Part shown: positions 1 through 5,792 of the stretch, one piece after another
How the letters are laid out: every line of letters begins with the position of its first letter
How positions within the stretch are numbered: the stretch's first letter is position 1
DNA from: DAMCAP01 sp964369265
GTDB taxonomy: Bacteria; Bacillota; Clostridia; Oscillospirales; Ruminococcaceae
Length of the DNA: 5,836 nt
NCBI GenBank assembly: GCA_964369265.1
Contig: CAYJEV010000103.1
Location: 1-5,836 of the forward strand
Direction of reading: 5' to 3'
Position numbers and translations under genes: made by a program
The notes under the pieces: model-generated
Told to the model about the DNA's origin: nothing
What the model saw: the letters and a program-made list of their open reading frames with translations, nothing else
Database searches by the model: none

Positions 1-50
1 CGACCTCTAGCGTGACAGGCTAGCGCTCTAACCAACTGAGCTATTGGGCC
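1..50 (-). tRNA. tRNA-Asp (GTC), partial, 3' part outside window
   Basis: Read on the minus strand, a 7-nt acceptor 5' half (GGCCCAA) is followed by TA, a D arm with GCTC/GAGC stem and an AGTTGGTTA loop, and an anticodon arm with CTAGC/GCTAG stem and loop CTGTCAC. The anticodon is GTC, which decodes aspartate. The sequence stops in the variable loop at the window edge, so the T arm, the acceptor 3' half and the discriminator base are not visible. It starts 8 nt after the encoded CCA of tRNA-Val and is probably processed from the same transcript. Confidence 0.93.
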
Positions 51-58
51 ATTTTTTA

Positions 59-134
59 TGGTGGGAGTTAACGGGCTCGAACCGCTGACCCTCTGCTTGT
101 AAGGCAGATGCTCTCCCAGCTGAGCTAAACTCCC
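59..134 (-). tRNA. tRNA-Val (TAC)
   Basis: A complete 76-nt cloverleaf can be folded on the minus strand. The acceptor stem is GGGAGTT/AACTCCC, the D stem GCTC/GAGC, the anticodon stem TCTGC/GCAGA with loop CTTACAA (anticodon TAC, valine), and the T arm AGCGG/CCGTT around loop TTCGAGC. The discriminator is A, and CCA is encoded in the DNA at 61-59. A strong promoter lies just upstream, with about 28 nt of leader, and tRNA-Asp follows after 8 nt. No mismatch suggests a pseudogene. Confidence 0.97.
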
Positions 135-168
135 ACATTCGCCACCAACTATTGTCGACAGCTTTTGT

Positions 169-197
169 ATTATATACCATTTTTTTCGGTTTGTCAA
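169..197 (-). promoter_or_regulatory. Sigma-70/SigA promoter of the tRNA-Val/tRNA-Asp operon
   Basis: On the minus strand TTGACA (197-192) and TATAAT (174-169) are both exact consensus hexamers with an ideal 17-bp spacer. The expected start is near 162, giving a leader of about 28 nt before tRNA-Val. Such consensus promoters are typical of stable-RNA genes in Firmicutes. The -35 box lies only 17 bp beyond the hslO stop codon, and no convincing terminator separates them, so some hslO transcripts may also read into the tRNAs. Confidence 0.9.
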
Positions 198-214
198 TAG
201 TTTTCTTTATATTT

Positions 215-1090
215 CTAAAGATTTTTTAAAAGTTTTTCAAGCTCCTCTTTTGTGAACTGTTGTTTTTCAGTACAGAAGTGGCAGTTAACCTCTGCTTCGC
301 CCTGCTCTTCAATCATAGCTTTTATCTCAACTTCGCCAAGACTTATCAAAGCTTTTTCGACTCTCTCCCTTGAACAGTTGCATTTGTAAGCGACTTCTCT
401 CTCGTCCATAATTTCAGGTTCAAACCCAGCAAGCGCTTGCTCAATAATCTCATATGGCGTTAAGCCCTCTGCAATTAAAGCCGAAATAGACTTCATGTTA
501 TTGATGTTATTTTCTAGCGCTGTTATTTCTTCGTCATAAGCACCAGGAAGAAGCTGAACAATATATCCACCAGCAGCCTTAACAGTTAAATCAGGATTTA
601 CGAGCACGCCTAAGGCGCAAACAGTTGGTACTTGATCGCTTGTTGCAAAATAGTAAGTTAAATCTTCAGCTATTTCGCCACTAACAATAGGACAATAACC
701 CATTTGTGGCTCAGGCAGTCCAACATCCTTGCTCACCATTAAATAACCATCCTTGCCAACAGCGCCAGCAACATCTAGCTTGCCATGATTGTTAAGCGGA
801 ATTTCAACAACAGGATTTGTCGCATATCCCCTAACATTCCCCTCAGCATCAGACACAGCGATAACTGAGCCAACAGGGCCTCCACCATTCATGCGTAGCG
901 TTATTGTGTGGTCTGTATCTTTTAACAATGCGCCCATCATTGAAGCGCCTGTTAGAAGCCTTCCTAACGCTGCTGTTACTGTCGCAGAAGTTTCATGAAT
1001 CTGTTCAGCTTTCGCAACGATATCTGTTGAATCTATCGCTAAGCATATCATGCTTCCATTTCTCGCAATAGATCTTACTAATTTACCCAT
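215..1090 (-). CDS. hslO: Hsp33 family redox-regulated molecular chaperone
   Basis: This 291-aa protein has the usual Hsp33 length. In the family, oxidation of a zinc-binding cysteine centre unfolds the C-terminal domain and turns on ATP-independent holdase activity in the cytoplasm. The N-terminal core is recognisable by GRLLTGASMMGALL (43-56), GGGP (69-72) and SDQVPTVCALGVLV (151-164). The C-terminal switch has all four zinc ligands: C237 and C239 (CNC) and C270 and C273 (CHFC). Further cysteines are at 16, 133 and 158. The ATG at 1090 is preceded by an AAGGGGA Shine-Dalgarno about 8 nt away, and the stop is TAG. It follows the methyltransferase gene by 82 bp, so it may share that transcript; I see no clear promoter of its own. 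The identification is firm. Confidence 0.97.
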   Translation of the reverse strand: MGKLVRSIARNGSMICLAIDSTDIVAKAEQIHETSATVTAALGRLLTGASMMGALLKDTDHTITLRMNGGGPVGSVIAVSDAEGNVRGYATNPVVEIPLNNHGKLDVAGAVGKDGYLMVSKDVGLPEPQMGYCPIVSGEIAEDLTYYFATSDQVPTVCALGVLVNPDLTVKAAGGYIVQLLPGAYDEEITALENNINNMKSISALIAEGLTPYEIIEQALAGFEPEIMDEREVAYKCNCSRERVEKALISLGEVEIKAMIEEQGEAEVNCHFCTEKQQFTKEELEKLLKNL

Positions 1091-1124
1091 TTTATTTTCC
1101 CCTTTTTCTTACTCATAGAAATTC

Positions 1125-1151
1125 CTGACCCTTAGAAGAACTAAAAGCCAG
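1125..1151 (-). promoter_or_regulatory. Hairpin in the hslO leader / methyltransferase-hslO gap
   Basis: On the minus-strand RNA, CTGGCTTTTAG pairs with CTAAGGGTCAG around a 5-nt loop (TTCTT), forming an uninterrupted 11-bp stem with three G-U pairs. On the plus strand those three pairs would be A-C mismatches, so the structure fits RNA made in the direction of the genes. No U-run follows, so it is not a normal intrinsic terminator. A leader structure, processing site or mRNA stabiliser for hslO is possible. A direct repeat GGAATTTCT flanks it on both sides. Confidence 0.4.
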
Positions 1152-1172
1152 AAATTCCATATAATTTTAACT

Positions 1173-1919
1173 TTAAATTTTCTCTTTTTTTGTTAATACA
1201 TAAACAAGCCTTTGTGTGTTGTCTGCTGGGGGATTTTTGGTGTAGTCATCATAAACCGCCTCTATTTTAAGCCCAGCCTTATCAATGACCTCCTCAACAA
1301 ATTCCCTTTCATAACCTCTCTCACTAAACTGCTCAGTCTGCCTATAATAATCCTCTCCCTCTTTGATAAAGAAGTCAAGCGTTATTTCGGTGAGAGCATC
1401 TTTAGTGTGGTTTTGCCAACCACAATACACACCATCCTCTTCATATATATAACAGTTGTTCGCTAGTATATGCTGATGTTTAAACACTGTGTTTAAATCA
1501 AAGATAAAAACACCATTCGGATGCAAAAACAATGAAACCCTCTCTATTGCCTTTATAAACAGCTTTTCATCAACAATGTGATTTAAGCTATCTAATAGAC
1601 AAACAGCAACATCAACTGTTCCATATAGATCAAGTCGCTCCATTTTTTGTGCGATAAAGCTTATCTCTGAAGAGAGCTCTTGCAAGGCAGCCTTTTCTCT
1701 CGCAACAGCAAGCATATCATACGAGCTATCAACACCTATTACATCATACCCTAAAAGCGCCATTTCTATACTAAGAGAGCCTGTGCCGCAACCTAAATCA
1801 AGCAAAATTCCTTTTTCAGCAGTATAATTTGATACCATGTCATCAATAAATTTCGCTTTTTCGTTATAGGCTACATCTTTGGTGAATAAATCATAGAACT
1901 CTGAAAAAACACTATACAT
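1173..1919 (-). CDS. Class I SAM-dependent methyltransferase (YqeM-like), substrate unknown
   Basis: The 248-aa protein has a Rossmann-type SAM-binding fold. Motif I is LLDLGCGTG at 39-47, with acidic motif II residue D64 ending a beta strand (VIGVD). A motif IV region CLLDSLNHI is at 107-115. The N-terminal MYSVFSEFYDLFTKDVAYNEK resembles the YqeM-type methyltransferases of Firmicutes, for which I know no firm substrate. There is no signal peptide or membrane segment, so it should be cytoplasmic. Its ATG overlaps the end of yerC by 8 nt, and an AAGAG sequence lies a few nt upstream, which suggests translational coupling. The stop is TAA. It could act on a small molecule, tRNA or protein; the sequence does not decide. 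The fold is certain, the subfamily less so. Confidence 0.88.
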   Translation of the reverse strand: MYSVFSEFYDLFTKDVAYNEKAKFIDDMVSNYTAEKGILLDLGCGTGSLSIEMALLGYDVIGVDSSYDMLAVAREKAALQELSSEISFIAQKMERLDLYGTVDVAVCLLDSLNHIVDEKLFIKAIERVSLFLHPNGVFIFDLNTVFKHQHILANNCYIYEEDGVYCGWQNHTKDALTEITLDFFIKEGEDYYRQTEQFSERGYEREFVEEVIDKAGLKIEAVYDDYTKNPPADNTQRLVYVLTKKEKI

Positions 1920-2205
1920 CTGTACTCTTATTAACCCTCGAGAAAACTATTGGATATCCCTTACCCTCGCTAAGAGATCTGTTAACTCTGCTTATAGTAG
2001 CTGTGCTTGCGCCTGTTTTGCTAACAATCTCGCTATACACTTTGCCTTCATTAAGCATCTTCGCCACAACTAGTCTTTGAGATATCGCCCTTAATTCTTG
2101 TGTTGTGCAGATATCCTTAAATACCTTTTCGCACTCTTCTGGTGTTTCTAATTTTGATACTGCCTCGTAAAAAAATGATAGGTTAAAGTCGTTTACATCA
2201 CTCAT
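1912..2205 (-). CDS. yerC: YerC/HisR-type TrpR-family DNA-binding regulator
   Basis: This 97-aa protein matches the small TrpR-like YerC/YecD family of Firmicutes. Conserved landmarks are FFYEAVSKLETPEECEKVF (11-29), the TTQELRAISQRLVVAKML helix block (34-51) and the helix-turn-helix YSEIVSKTGASTATISRVN (57-75). The GASTATISR recognition helix is very typical. In other Firmicutes, comparative genomics has linked members of this family to control of histidine biosynthesis; tryptophan binding as in E. coli TrpR is not established. No amino-acid biosynthesis gene lies beside it here, so targets are unknown. The ATG at 2205 has an AGGAGA Shine-Dalgarno at 2220-2215, 9 nt upstream. The gene is first in a probable unit with the methyltransferase, which it overlaps by 8 nt. 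Confidence 0.93.
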   Translation of the reverse strand: MSDVNDFNLSFFYEAVSKLETPEECEKVFKDICTTQELRAISQRLVVAKMLNEGKVYSEIVSKTGASTATISRVNRSLSEGKGYPIVFSRVNKSTDV

Positions 2206-2228
2206 GATAAAAATTCTCCTTTTATTTT

Positions 2229-2243
2229 ATAGTTTTTAACTAT
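2229..2243. repeat. Small inverted repeat before the yerC ribosome binding site
   Basis: ATAGTT-TTT-AACTAT is a perfect 6-bp inverted repeat with a 3-bp centre, lying 9 bp upstream of the yerC Shine-Dalgarno. It is AT-only apart from one G-C pair per arm, so the hairpin would be weak, and there is no terminator U-run. It could be an operator for autoregulation, but in such AT-rich DNA it may be chance. Confidence 0.25.
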
Positions 2244-2279
2244 TTTAAACCTCTATATTTTCTCTGCCTTATCCATGTT

Positions 2280-2307
2280 ATTTTAGCTATTTAAGCTCAA
2301 TTTGCAA
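2280..2307 (-). promoter_or_regulatory. Probable promoter of yerC-methyltransferase
   Basis: On the minus strand TTGCAA (2307-2302) and TAAAAT (2285-2280) are spaced by 16 bp, a fair SigA match with a slightly short spacer. The expected start near 2273 gives a leader of about 68 nt. It sits in the middle of the only sizeable gap between engB and yerC, where a new transcription unit is expected because no translational coupling exists. AT-rich background makes chance matches possible. Confidence 0.4.
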
Positions 2308-2321
2308 TAAACCTAGCTCAA
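2294..2321 (-). repeat. TTGAGCT direct repeats flanking the yerC -35 box
   Basis: On the minus strand TTGAGCT occurs at 2321-2315 and again at 2300-2294, exactly 21 bp apart or two helical turns. The candidate -35 hexamer (2307-2302) lies between the copies. This placement would suit a regulator binding one DNA face, for example YerC itself, but only two 7-bp copies are present and no homologous promoters can be compared here. Confidence 0.3.
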
Positions 2322-2358
2322 ACACCTAAACACATCCATCTAATAAATCCTAGCAAGG

Positions 2359-3033
2359 CTACTTTGCTTCTTCCTCGCTCATCTCAGACCCAAGTATCAT
2401 TTGAAGCTCAGCCTCAGATGCCATATTAGCCTCTATATCAGCTAAAATATCCTTATATAACTCGTTGACAATCTCTGTGATTTTGTCAACTCCCTCTCCC
2501 TTTTCAGAAGAAAAAGGAACCATCAACACTTCATCTCCATATGGAATTTCTTTCTTGAAGGCTTCTAGTCTTTCAGTTCTTTGAGTTTTATTTAGCTTAT
2601 CGCTTTTGGTTAGAACAACCACAAACGGATAGCCATTATCCACCAAAAAGTTAATCATTTTTATATCATCTTTTGTTGGCGGATGTCGCATATCAACAAG
2701 GGAAAAAACCAAAGCTATATCCCTATCTGCTGCAAAATATCCATTTATTAGCTCGCTCCAACGATGTTTTTCAGATTTACCAACCTTAGCATAGCCATAG
2801 CCTGGAAGATCGACAAATCTTATCCCCTCAACTTTAAAAAAGTTAATAGTTGCTGTTTTTCCTGGTGTCGCACTAACTCTTGCAAGCATTTTCCTGTTAA
2901 ACACCTTATTTATCATTGAGGACTTTCCAACATTAGAGCGTCCAACAAAAACAAATTCAGGAAGATCAGACTTAGTTAGCTGGCTTGAGATACCAAAAGA
3001 TCTCTCAAACTCAGCCTTATGTAGGTTTATCAT
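2359..3033 (-). CDS. engB: EngB/YsxC ribosome-biogenesis GTPase
   Basis: This 224-aa GTPase of the TRAFAC EngB family is required in B. subtilis for a late step of 50S subunit assembly. All G motifs are visible: G1 GRSNVGKS (31-38), a G2 region TPGKT (56-60), G3 DLPGYG (75-80), G4 TKSD (142-145) and G5 SSEKG (175-179). Family residues YGYAKV and the KHRW segment (89-92) are also present. The usual length is about 195-200 aa; here an acidic, methionine-containing tail of about 25 residues follows the last helix, ending MSEEEAK. Its ATG overlaps the lon stop by one base (TAATG), with a strong GAGGAGG Shine-Dalgarno inside the lon 3' end, so the two are almost certainly co-transcribed and translationally coupled. 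The lon-engB pair is conserved in Bacillus and relatives. Stop is TAG. Confidence 0.97.
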   Translation of the reverse strand: MINLHKAEFERSFGISSQLTKSDLPEFVFVGRSNVGKSSMINKVFNRKMLARVSATPGKTATINFFKVEGIRFVDLPGYGYAKVGKSEKHRWSELINGYFAADRDIALVFSLVDMRHPPTKDDIKMINFLVDNGYPFVVVLTKSDKLNKTQRTERLEAFKKEIPYGDEVLMVPFSSEKGEGVDKITEIVNELYKDILADIEANMASEAELQMILGSEMSEEEAK

Positions 3034-5468
3034 TACTCTGCCTCCTCGACCTTAATAGCAGTTTCATTAGCTAAAGGAACTTTTGATATGCTGCTATCAA
3101 CATTCTTTTTTCTGCTCGCTTTTTTCTCAGCTTTCTTTTGAGCAAGACATTCTGATAAAACTTCAGAAACATGATCAACTGGTATGAAAGTAATATTGTC
3201 CTTGACAATATCCGCCACATCATCGAGATCAGCTAGATTATCTCTTGGTATGAACACTCTCTTTACACCAGACCTATATGCAGCCATCGATTTTTCTTTA
3301 AGCCCACCAATAGCAAGCACTCTGCCTCTAATAGTAACCTCGCCTGTCATCGCAACATCCCTATGCACTGCCCTCATAGTCAAAGCAGATACCACAGCTG
3401 TGGTTATTGCAATACCAGCAGAAGGGCCATCTTTTGGAACTGCTCCTTCTGGGAAGTGAATGTGAATGTCTTTTGTTTTGTAGAAATCTGCCGCTATCTG
3501 AAGCTCCTCAGATTTAGAGCGAATATAAGTTATCGCACCATTAGCAGACTCCTTCATTACATCTCCCAAAGAACCAGTTAGTGAAAGCTTTCCTGTCCCT
3601 TCCATTACTGCAACCTCAACTGTTAGCATTTCGCCACCAACAGAAGTCCAAGCAAGACCGTTTACAACACCTATTTCATCAACTTTTGAAATGCCTTCAT
3701 TTCGATACTTAGGAGATCCTAAAAACTCTTTTATATTTTTAGCGTTGATAGTAACTTTAGTCTTTTCGCCAGAAGCTATTAGCTTTGCGCTCTTTCTACA
3801 TAAGGTTGAAACAACTCTCTCTAGCTTTCTAACTCCAGCCTCTCTTGTATAGCTATCTATAATGGCATAGATAGCAGAGTCATCAATTTTTGTATTGCTT
3901 TTGGCAAGACCATGATTTTTAAGCTGTTTTGGGATTAGATGAAGCTTTGCGATGTTCTTTTTCTCTTCTCTTGTGTAACTTCCAAGCTCAATTACTTCCA
4001 TTCTATCAAGCAGAGGACCTGGAATTGTTGCTTTATTATTTGCTGTTGCTATAAACATTACATTTGATAAATCAAACGGAATCTCAATAAAATGATCTCT
4101 AAAGGAATGGTTTTGCTCCCCATCAAGCACCTCTAAAAGCGCAGAAGATGGATCACCCTTATGGTCGGCTCCAAGCTTATCAATTTCGTCAAGCAACATC
4201 AAAGGATTGTTGCTACCAGCCTGCTTCATAGCAGACATTATTCTACCAGGCATTGAGCCAACATAAGTCTTTCTATGGCCTCTAATCTCAGCCTCATCTC
4301 GAACGCCACCAAGCGACATTCTAACATAAGCTCTGCCTGTTGCTTCTGCAATTGAGCGTGCAATAGATGTTTTACCAACACCAGGAGGGCCAACAAAACA
4401 TAGAATTTGGCTCTTCACATCCTTGCTCATCGCCTTAACAGCAATATGTTCAACTATTCTTTCCTTTATCTTTTCAAGCCCAAAATGGTCTTTATTTAGC
4501 ACTTTTTCAGCAAGCTTTACATCATAAACCTCTGCTGTTTGCTTGTCCCAAGGAAGCTCTAGGCAGGTATCAAGATATCCTCTTATAACCGCTGCCTCTT
4601 GCGACATTTGCGACATTTTTGAAAGGCGCTTTGTTTCCTTAACAAGCTTCTTTTTATATTCTTCGTCAATTGGAAGCTCTGCTATTTTCTCTTTATAATT
4701 CTCAGCCTCGTCAAGAGGAGAATCTCCCTCGTTAAGCTCATCAGCAATTACCTTCATTTGCTCACGAAGATAATACTCCCTTTGATTTTTATCCATATGC
4801 TGTTTTACATGCTCATATAAATCCTGCTCATAGCCTAATATGTTAATCTCATACTCAAGAATAACAGCTAAAGTCGCAAGTTGCTGCATTGGATAATCAG
4901 CTTCAAGCACATCTTGCTTTGCACTTATTGCAAGCGGCAAATTAGCAGCCACATACTCAGCAACATAAGTTGGATCATCATTTTTGAAAATGCCCTCTGT
5001 CAACTCTTTTGGCATTTTTGGTGAAAGCTCGACATATCTAACAAACTGATCTCGAACCACTCTAACGCTGCCATCTATAGCATCAGGCTCTATACCAGCC
5101 TTTTTCATGACATATTTTTTAACTGTTGCAAGCAGCACTTCTTTGCTATACAGAATTTCAGTAGCCTTAGCCCTATAAAGCCCCTCTACCATAACTCTAA
5201 CCCCGCCACTTGGGATTTTCACAACCTGCTTAATTTCACCAACCACACCAATATCATATAAATCCTCAACATTAGGATCAGCATCCATTCCTGATTTTTG
5301 TGCAGCAAAAAACACTCTTCGATCAAGCTTCATAGCTTGCTCTAGAGCTGTTAATGATTTTTTTCGTCCTATCTCTAAATGAAGCACCATATTAGGAAAT
5401 AACACCATTCCTCTTAGCGCAATCATTGGCATTGGCTCAAGCAATTGAGTCTTTTTCTTTTCCGCCAT
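3033..5468 (-). CDS. lon: ATP-dependent endopeptidase La (LonA)
   Basis: This is a full-length LonA, a soluble hexameric AAA+ serine protease that degrades misfolded and regulatory proteins. Numbering is from the ATG at 5468 (811 aa). The substrate-binding LonN domain covers about 8-205 and helical coiled-coil segments about 210-310. The AAA+ module has Walker A GPPGVGKT (360-367), Walker B LMLLDEID (423-430), sensor-1 N477 and arginine-finger candidate R489. The protease domain has catalytic S683 in KDGPSAG and K726 in GGLKEK, the usual 43 residues apart. A charged tail (about 775-811, lysine-rich then acidic) follows. An in-frame TTG at 5492 would add eight residues but lacks a ribosome site and lies at the predicted transcript start. 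The ATG has GAGAGGAG 5 nt upstream. No classic CIRCE or CtsR site is visible upstream. Confidence 0.98.
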   Translation of the reverse strand: MAEKKKTQLLEPMPMIALRGMVLFPNMVLHLEIGRKKSLTALEQAMKLDRRVFFAAQKSGMDADPNVEDLYDIGVVGEIKQVVKIPSGGVRVMVEGLYRAKATEILYSKEVLLATVKKYVMKKAGIEPDAIDGSVRVVRDQFVRYVELSPKMPKELTEGIFKNDDPTYVAEYVAANLPLAISAKQDVLEADYPMQQLATLAVILEYEINILGYEQDLYEHVKQHMDKNQREYYLREQMKVIADELNEGDSPLDEAENYKEKIAELPIDEEYKKKLVKETKRLSKMSQMSQEAAVIRGYLDTCLELPWDKQTAEVYDVKLAEKVLNKDHFGLEKIKERIVEHIAVKAMSKDVKSQILCFVGPPGVGKTSIARSIAEATGRAYVRMSLGGVRDEAEIRGHRKTYVGSMPGRIMSAMKQAGSNNPLMLLDEIDKLGADHKGDPSSALLEVLDGEQNHSFRDHFIEIPFDLSNVMFIATANNKATIPGPLLDRMEVIELGSYTREEKKNIAKLHLIPKQLKNHGLAKSNTKIDDSAIYAIIDSYTREAGVRKLERVVSTLCRKSAKLIASGEKTKVTINAKNIKEFLGSPKYRNEGISKVDEIGVVNGLAWTSVGGEMLTVEVAVMEGTGKLSLTGSLGDVMKESANGAITYIRSKSEELQIAADFYKTKDIHIHFPEGAVPKDGPSAGIAITTAVVSALTMRAVHRDVAMTGEVTIRGRVLAIGGLKEKSMAAYRSGVKRVFIPRDNLADLDDVADIVKDNITFIPVDHVSEVLSECLAQKKAEKKASRKKNVDSSISKVPLANETAIKVEEAE
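3041..3047 (-). promoter_or_regulatory. Shine-Dalgarno of engB inside lon
   Basis: GAGGAGG on the minus strand lies 7 nt before the engB ATG and within the last codons of lon, just before the shared TAATG. The strong site and the stop/start overlap indicate that ribosomes finishing lon can begin engB directly. Confidence 0.85.
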
Positions 5469-5473
5469 TTTTG

Positions 5474-5481
5474 CTCCTCTC
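5474..5481 (-). promoter_or_regulatory. Shine-Dalgarno deciding the lon start
   Basis: GAGAGGAG on the minus strand ends 5 nt before ATG GCG (Met-Ala-Glu-Lys). The alternative upstream TTG at 5492-5490 has no purine-rich site before it. This fixes the preferred lon start at 5468. Confidence 0.85.
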
Positions 5482-5497
5482 TTAATTAGCAATCGCC

Positions 5498-5526
5498 ATT
5501 ATATTGTCCATTTGCTCAGTTGCCCA
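5498..5526 (-). promoter_or_regulatory. Probable lon promoter, built partly from repeat sequence
   Basis: On the minus strand an exact TATAAT (5503-5498) is preceded at 17 bp by TGGGCA (5526-5521), which matches four of six -35 positions. The expected start near 5491 gives a leader of about 22 nt that contains the Shine-Dalgarno. The -35 box and nearly all of the spacer belong to the first copy of the intergenic repeat, while the -10 box lies at or just beyond its edge. Confidence 0.55.
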
Positions 5527-5546
5527 AAAGCGACAAAAGCAAGGAC
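5506..5546. repeat. GTCC...GGAC hairpin, copy 1
   Basis: GTCC pairs with GGAC, an AT bulge follows on one side, TTGCT pairs with AGCAA, and an inner GTTGC/GCGAC stem (one T-G pair) closes a CCAAAA loop. It is exactly the same length as copy 2 at 5701 and shares its outer stem fully, differing at seven positions in the inner 21 nt. It overlaps the -35 region of the lon promoter. Confidence 0.65.
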
Positions 5547-5586
5547 TATTAAAGTTGTGCTTCAAAGCGACTATAAGCCACCAAAA

Positions 5587-5603
5587 ATATCGCAATACGA
5601 TAT
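5587..5603 (-). terminator. Weak terminator-like hairpin in the lon upstream region
   Basis: ATATCG and CGATAT form a perfect 6-bp stem around a 5-nt loop. On the minus strand it is followed directly by TTTT and then GG. The stem is short and AT-rich, so termination would be weak. It lies in the stretch that unit 1 has and unit 2 lacks, and it could reduce read-through from further upstream towards lon. It may equally be a protein-binding palindrome or chance. Confidence 0.22.
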
Positions 5604-5664
5604 CAGCACTTTTCAATATTCTCTTTTACCTCTTCACTCAAACAATCGTAGTGAAACGAAGATT

Positions 5665-5699
5665 ATTTATATTAGATTTAGAAGAAATCTAATATAAAT
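5665..5699. repeat. Perfect 15-bp inverted repeat, copy 1
   Basis: ATTTATATTAGATTT at 5665-5679 is the exact reverse complement of AAATCTAATATAAAT at 5685-5699, with a 5-nt loop AGAAG. The identical 35-bp sequence recurs 128 bp further on. There is no flanking U-run in either direction, so a standard terminator is unlikely. It could be a cruciform, a regulator site or the end structure of a small mobile repeat. Confidence 0.9.
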
Positions 5700-5700
5700 T

Positions 5701-5741
5701 GTCCATTTGCTCGGTTGTCGCAAGGCGACGAGAGCAAGGAC
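5701..5741. repeat. GTCC...GGAC hairpin, copy 2
   Basis: This copy folds better than copy 1: GTCC/GGAC, an AT bulge, TTGCTC/GAGCAA, a GG bulge, then TTGTCGC/GCGACGA (one T-G pair) closed by loop AAG, about 17 pairs in 41 nt. The extended stem over an equal length suggests that the folded form, not only the sequence, is what the repeat keeps. Confidence 0.7.
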
Positions 5742-5792
5742 ATCAAAATCGCCCCTGCGAGGAATATGAATAATCGTAACGTAGTGGAGATT

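Larger units (their letters stand above)
5506..5700. repeat. Composite intergenic repeat, unit 1 (195 bp)
   Basis: The first of at least two tandem units upstream of lon. In plus orientation it holds a 41-nt hairpin (5506-5546), a variable middle (5547-5643), a box beginning AATCGTA (5644) and a perfect 15-bp inverted repeat (5665-5699). Unit 2 has the same parts in the same order, but its middle is 67 bp shorter. No gene-like reading frame is supported in it. A small structured mobile repeat or an amplified regulatory leader are the two readings I consider; no transposase ends or target duplications can be shown from this window. Confidence 0.8.

Noticed and set aside
205..220. Intrinsic terminator after hslO
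   Set aside because: The inverted repeat has only 5-bp AT-rich arms, overlaps the stop codon and lacks a U-run.
789..1466. Plus-strand open frames opposite hslO and the methyltransferase
   Set aside because: Antisense shadows of well-supported genes; composition and start context do not suggest coding.
2341..2358. Terminator after engB
   Set aside because: No stable stem followed by U-residues is visible; the short CCT/AGG match is too small.
3184..3581. Plus-strand open frames opposite lon
   Set aside because: They are antisense to the conserved Lon protease domain and have no family resemblance or ribosome site.
5484..5511. Nine-codon upstream frame (MDNIMAIAN) before lon
   Set aside because: It begins upstream of the predicted lon transcription start, has no Shine-Dalgarno and lies within repeat sequence.
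5504..5697. Overlapping plus-strand reading frames of 62 and 61 codons upstream of lon
   Set aside because: They run through the hairpins and inverted repeats, lack a convincing ribosome site and have no recognisable protein features.
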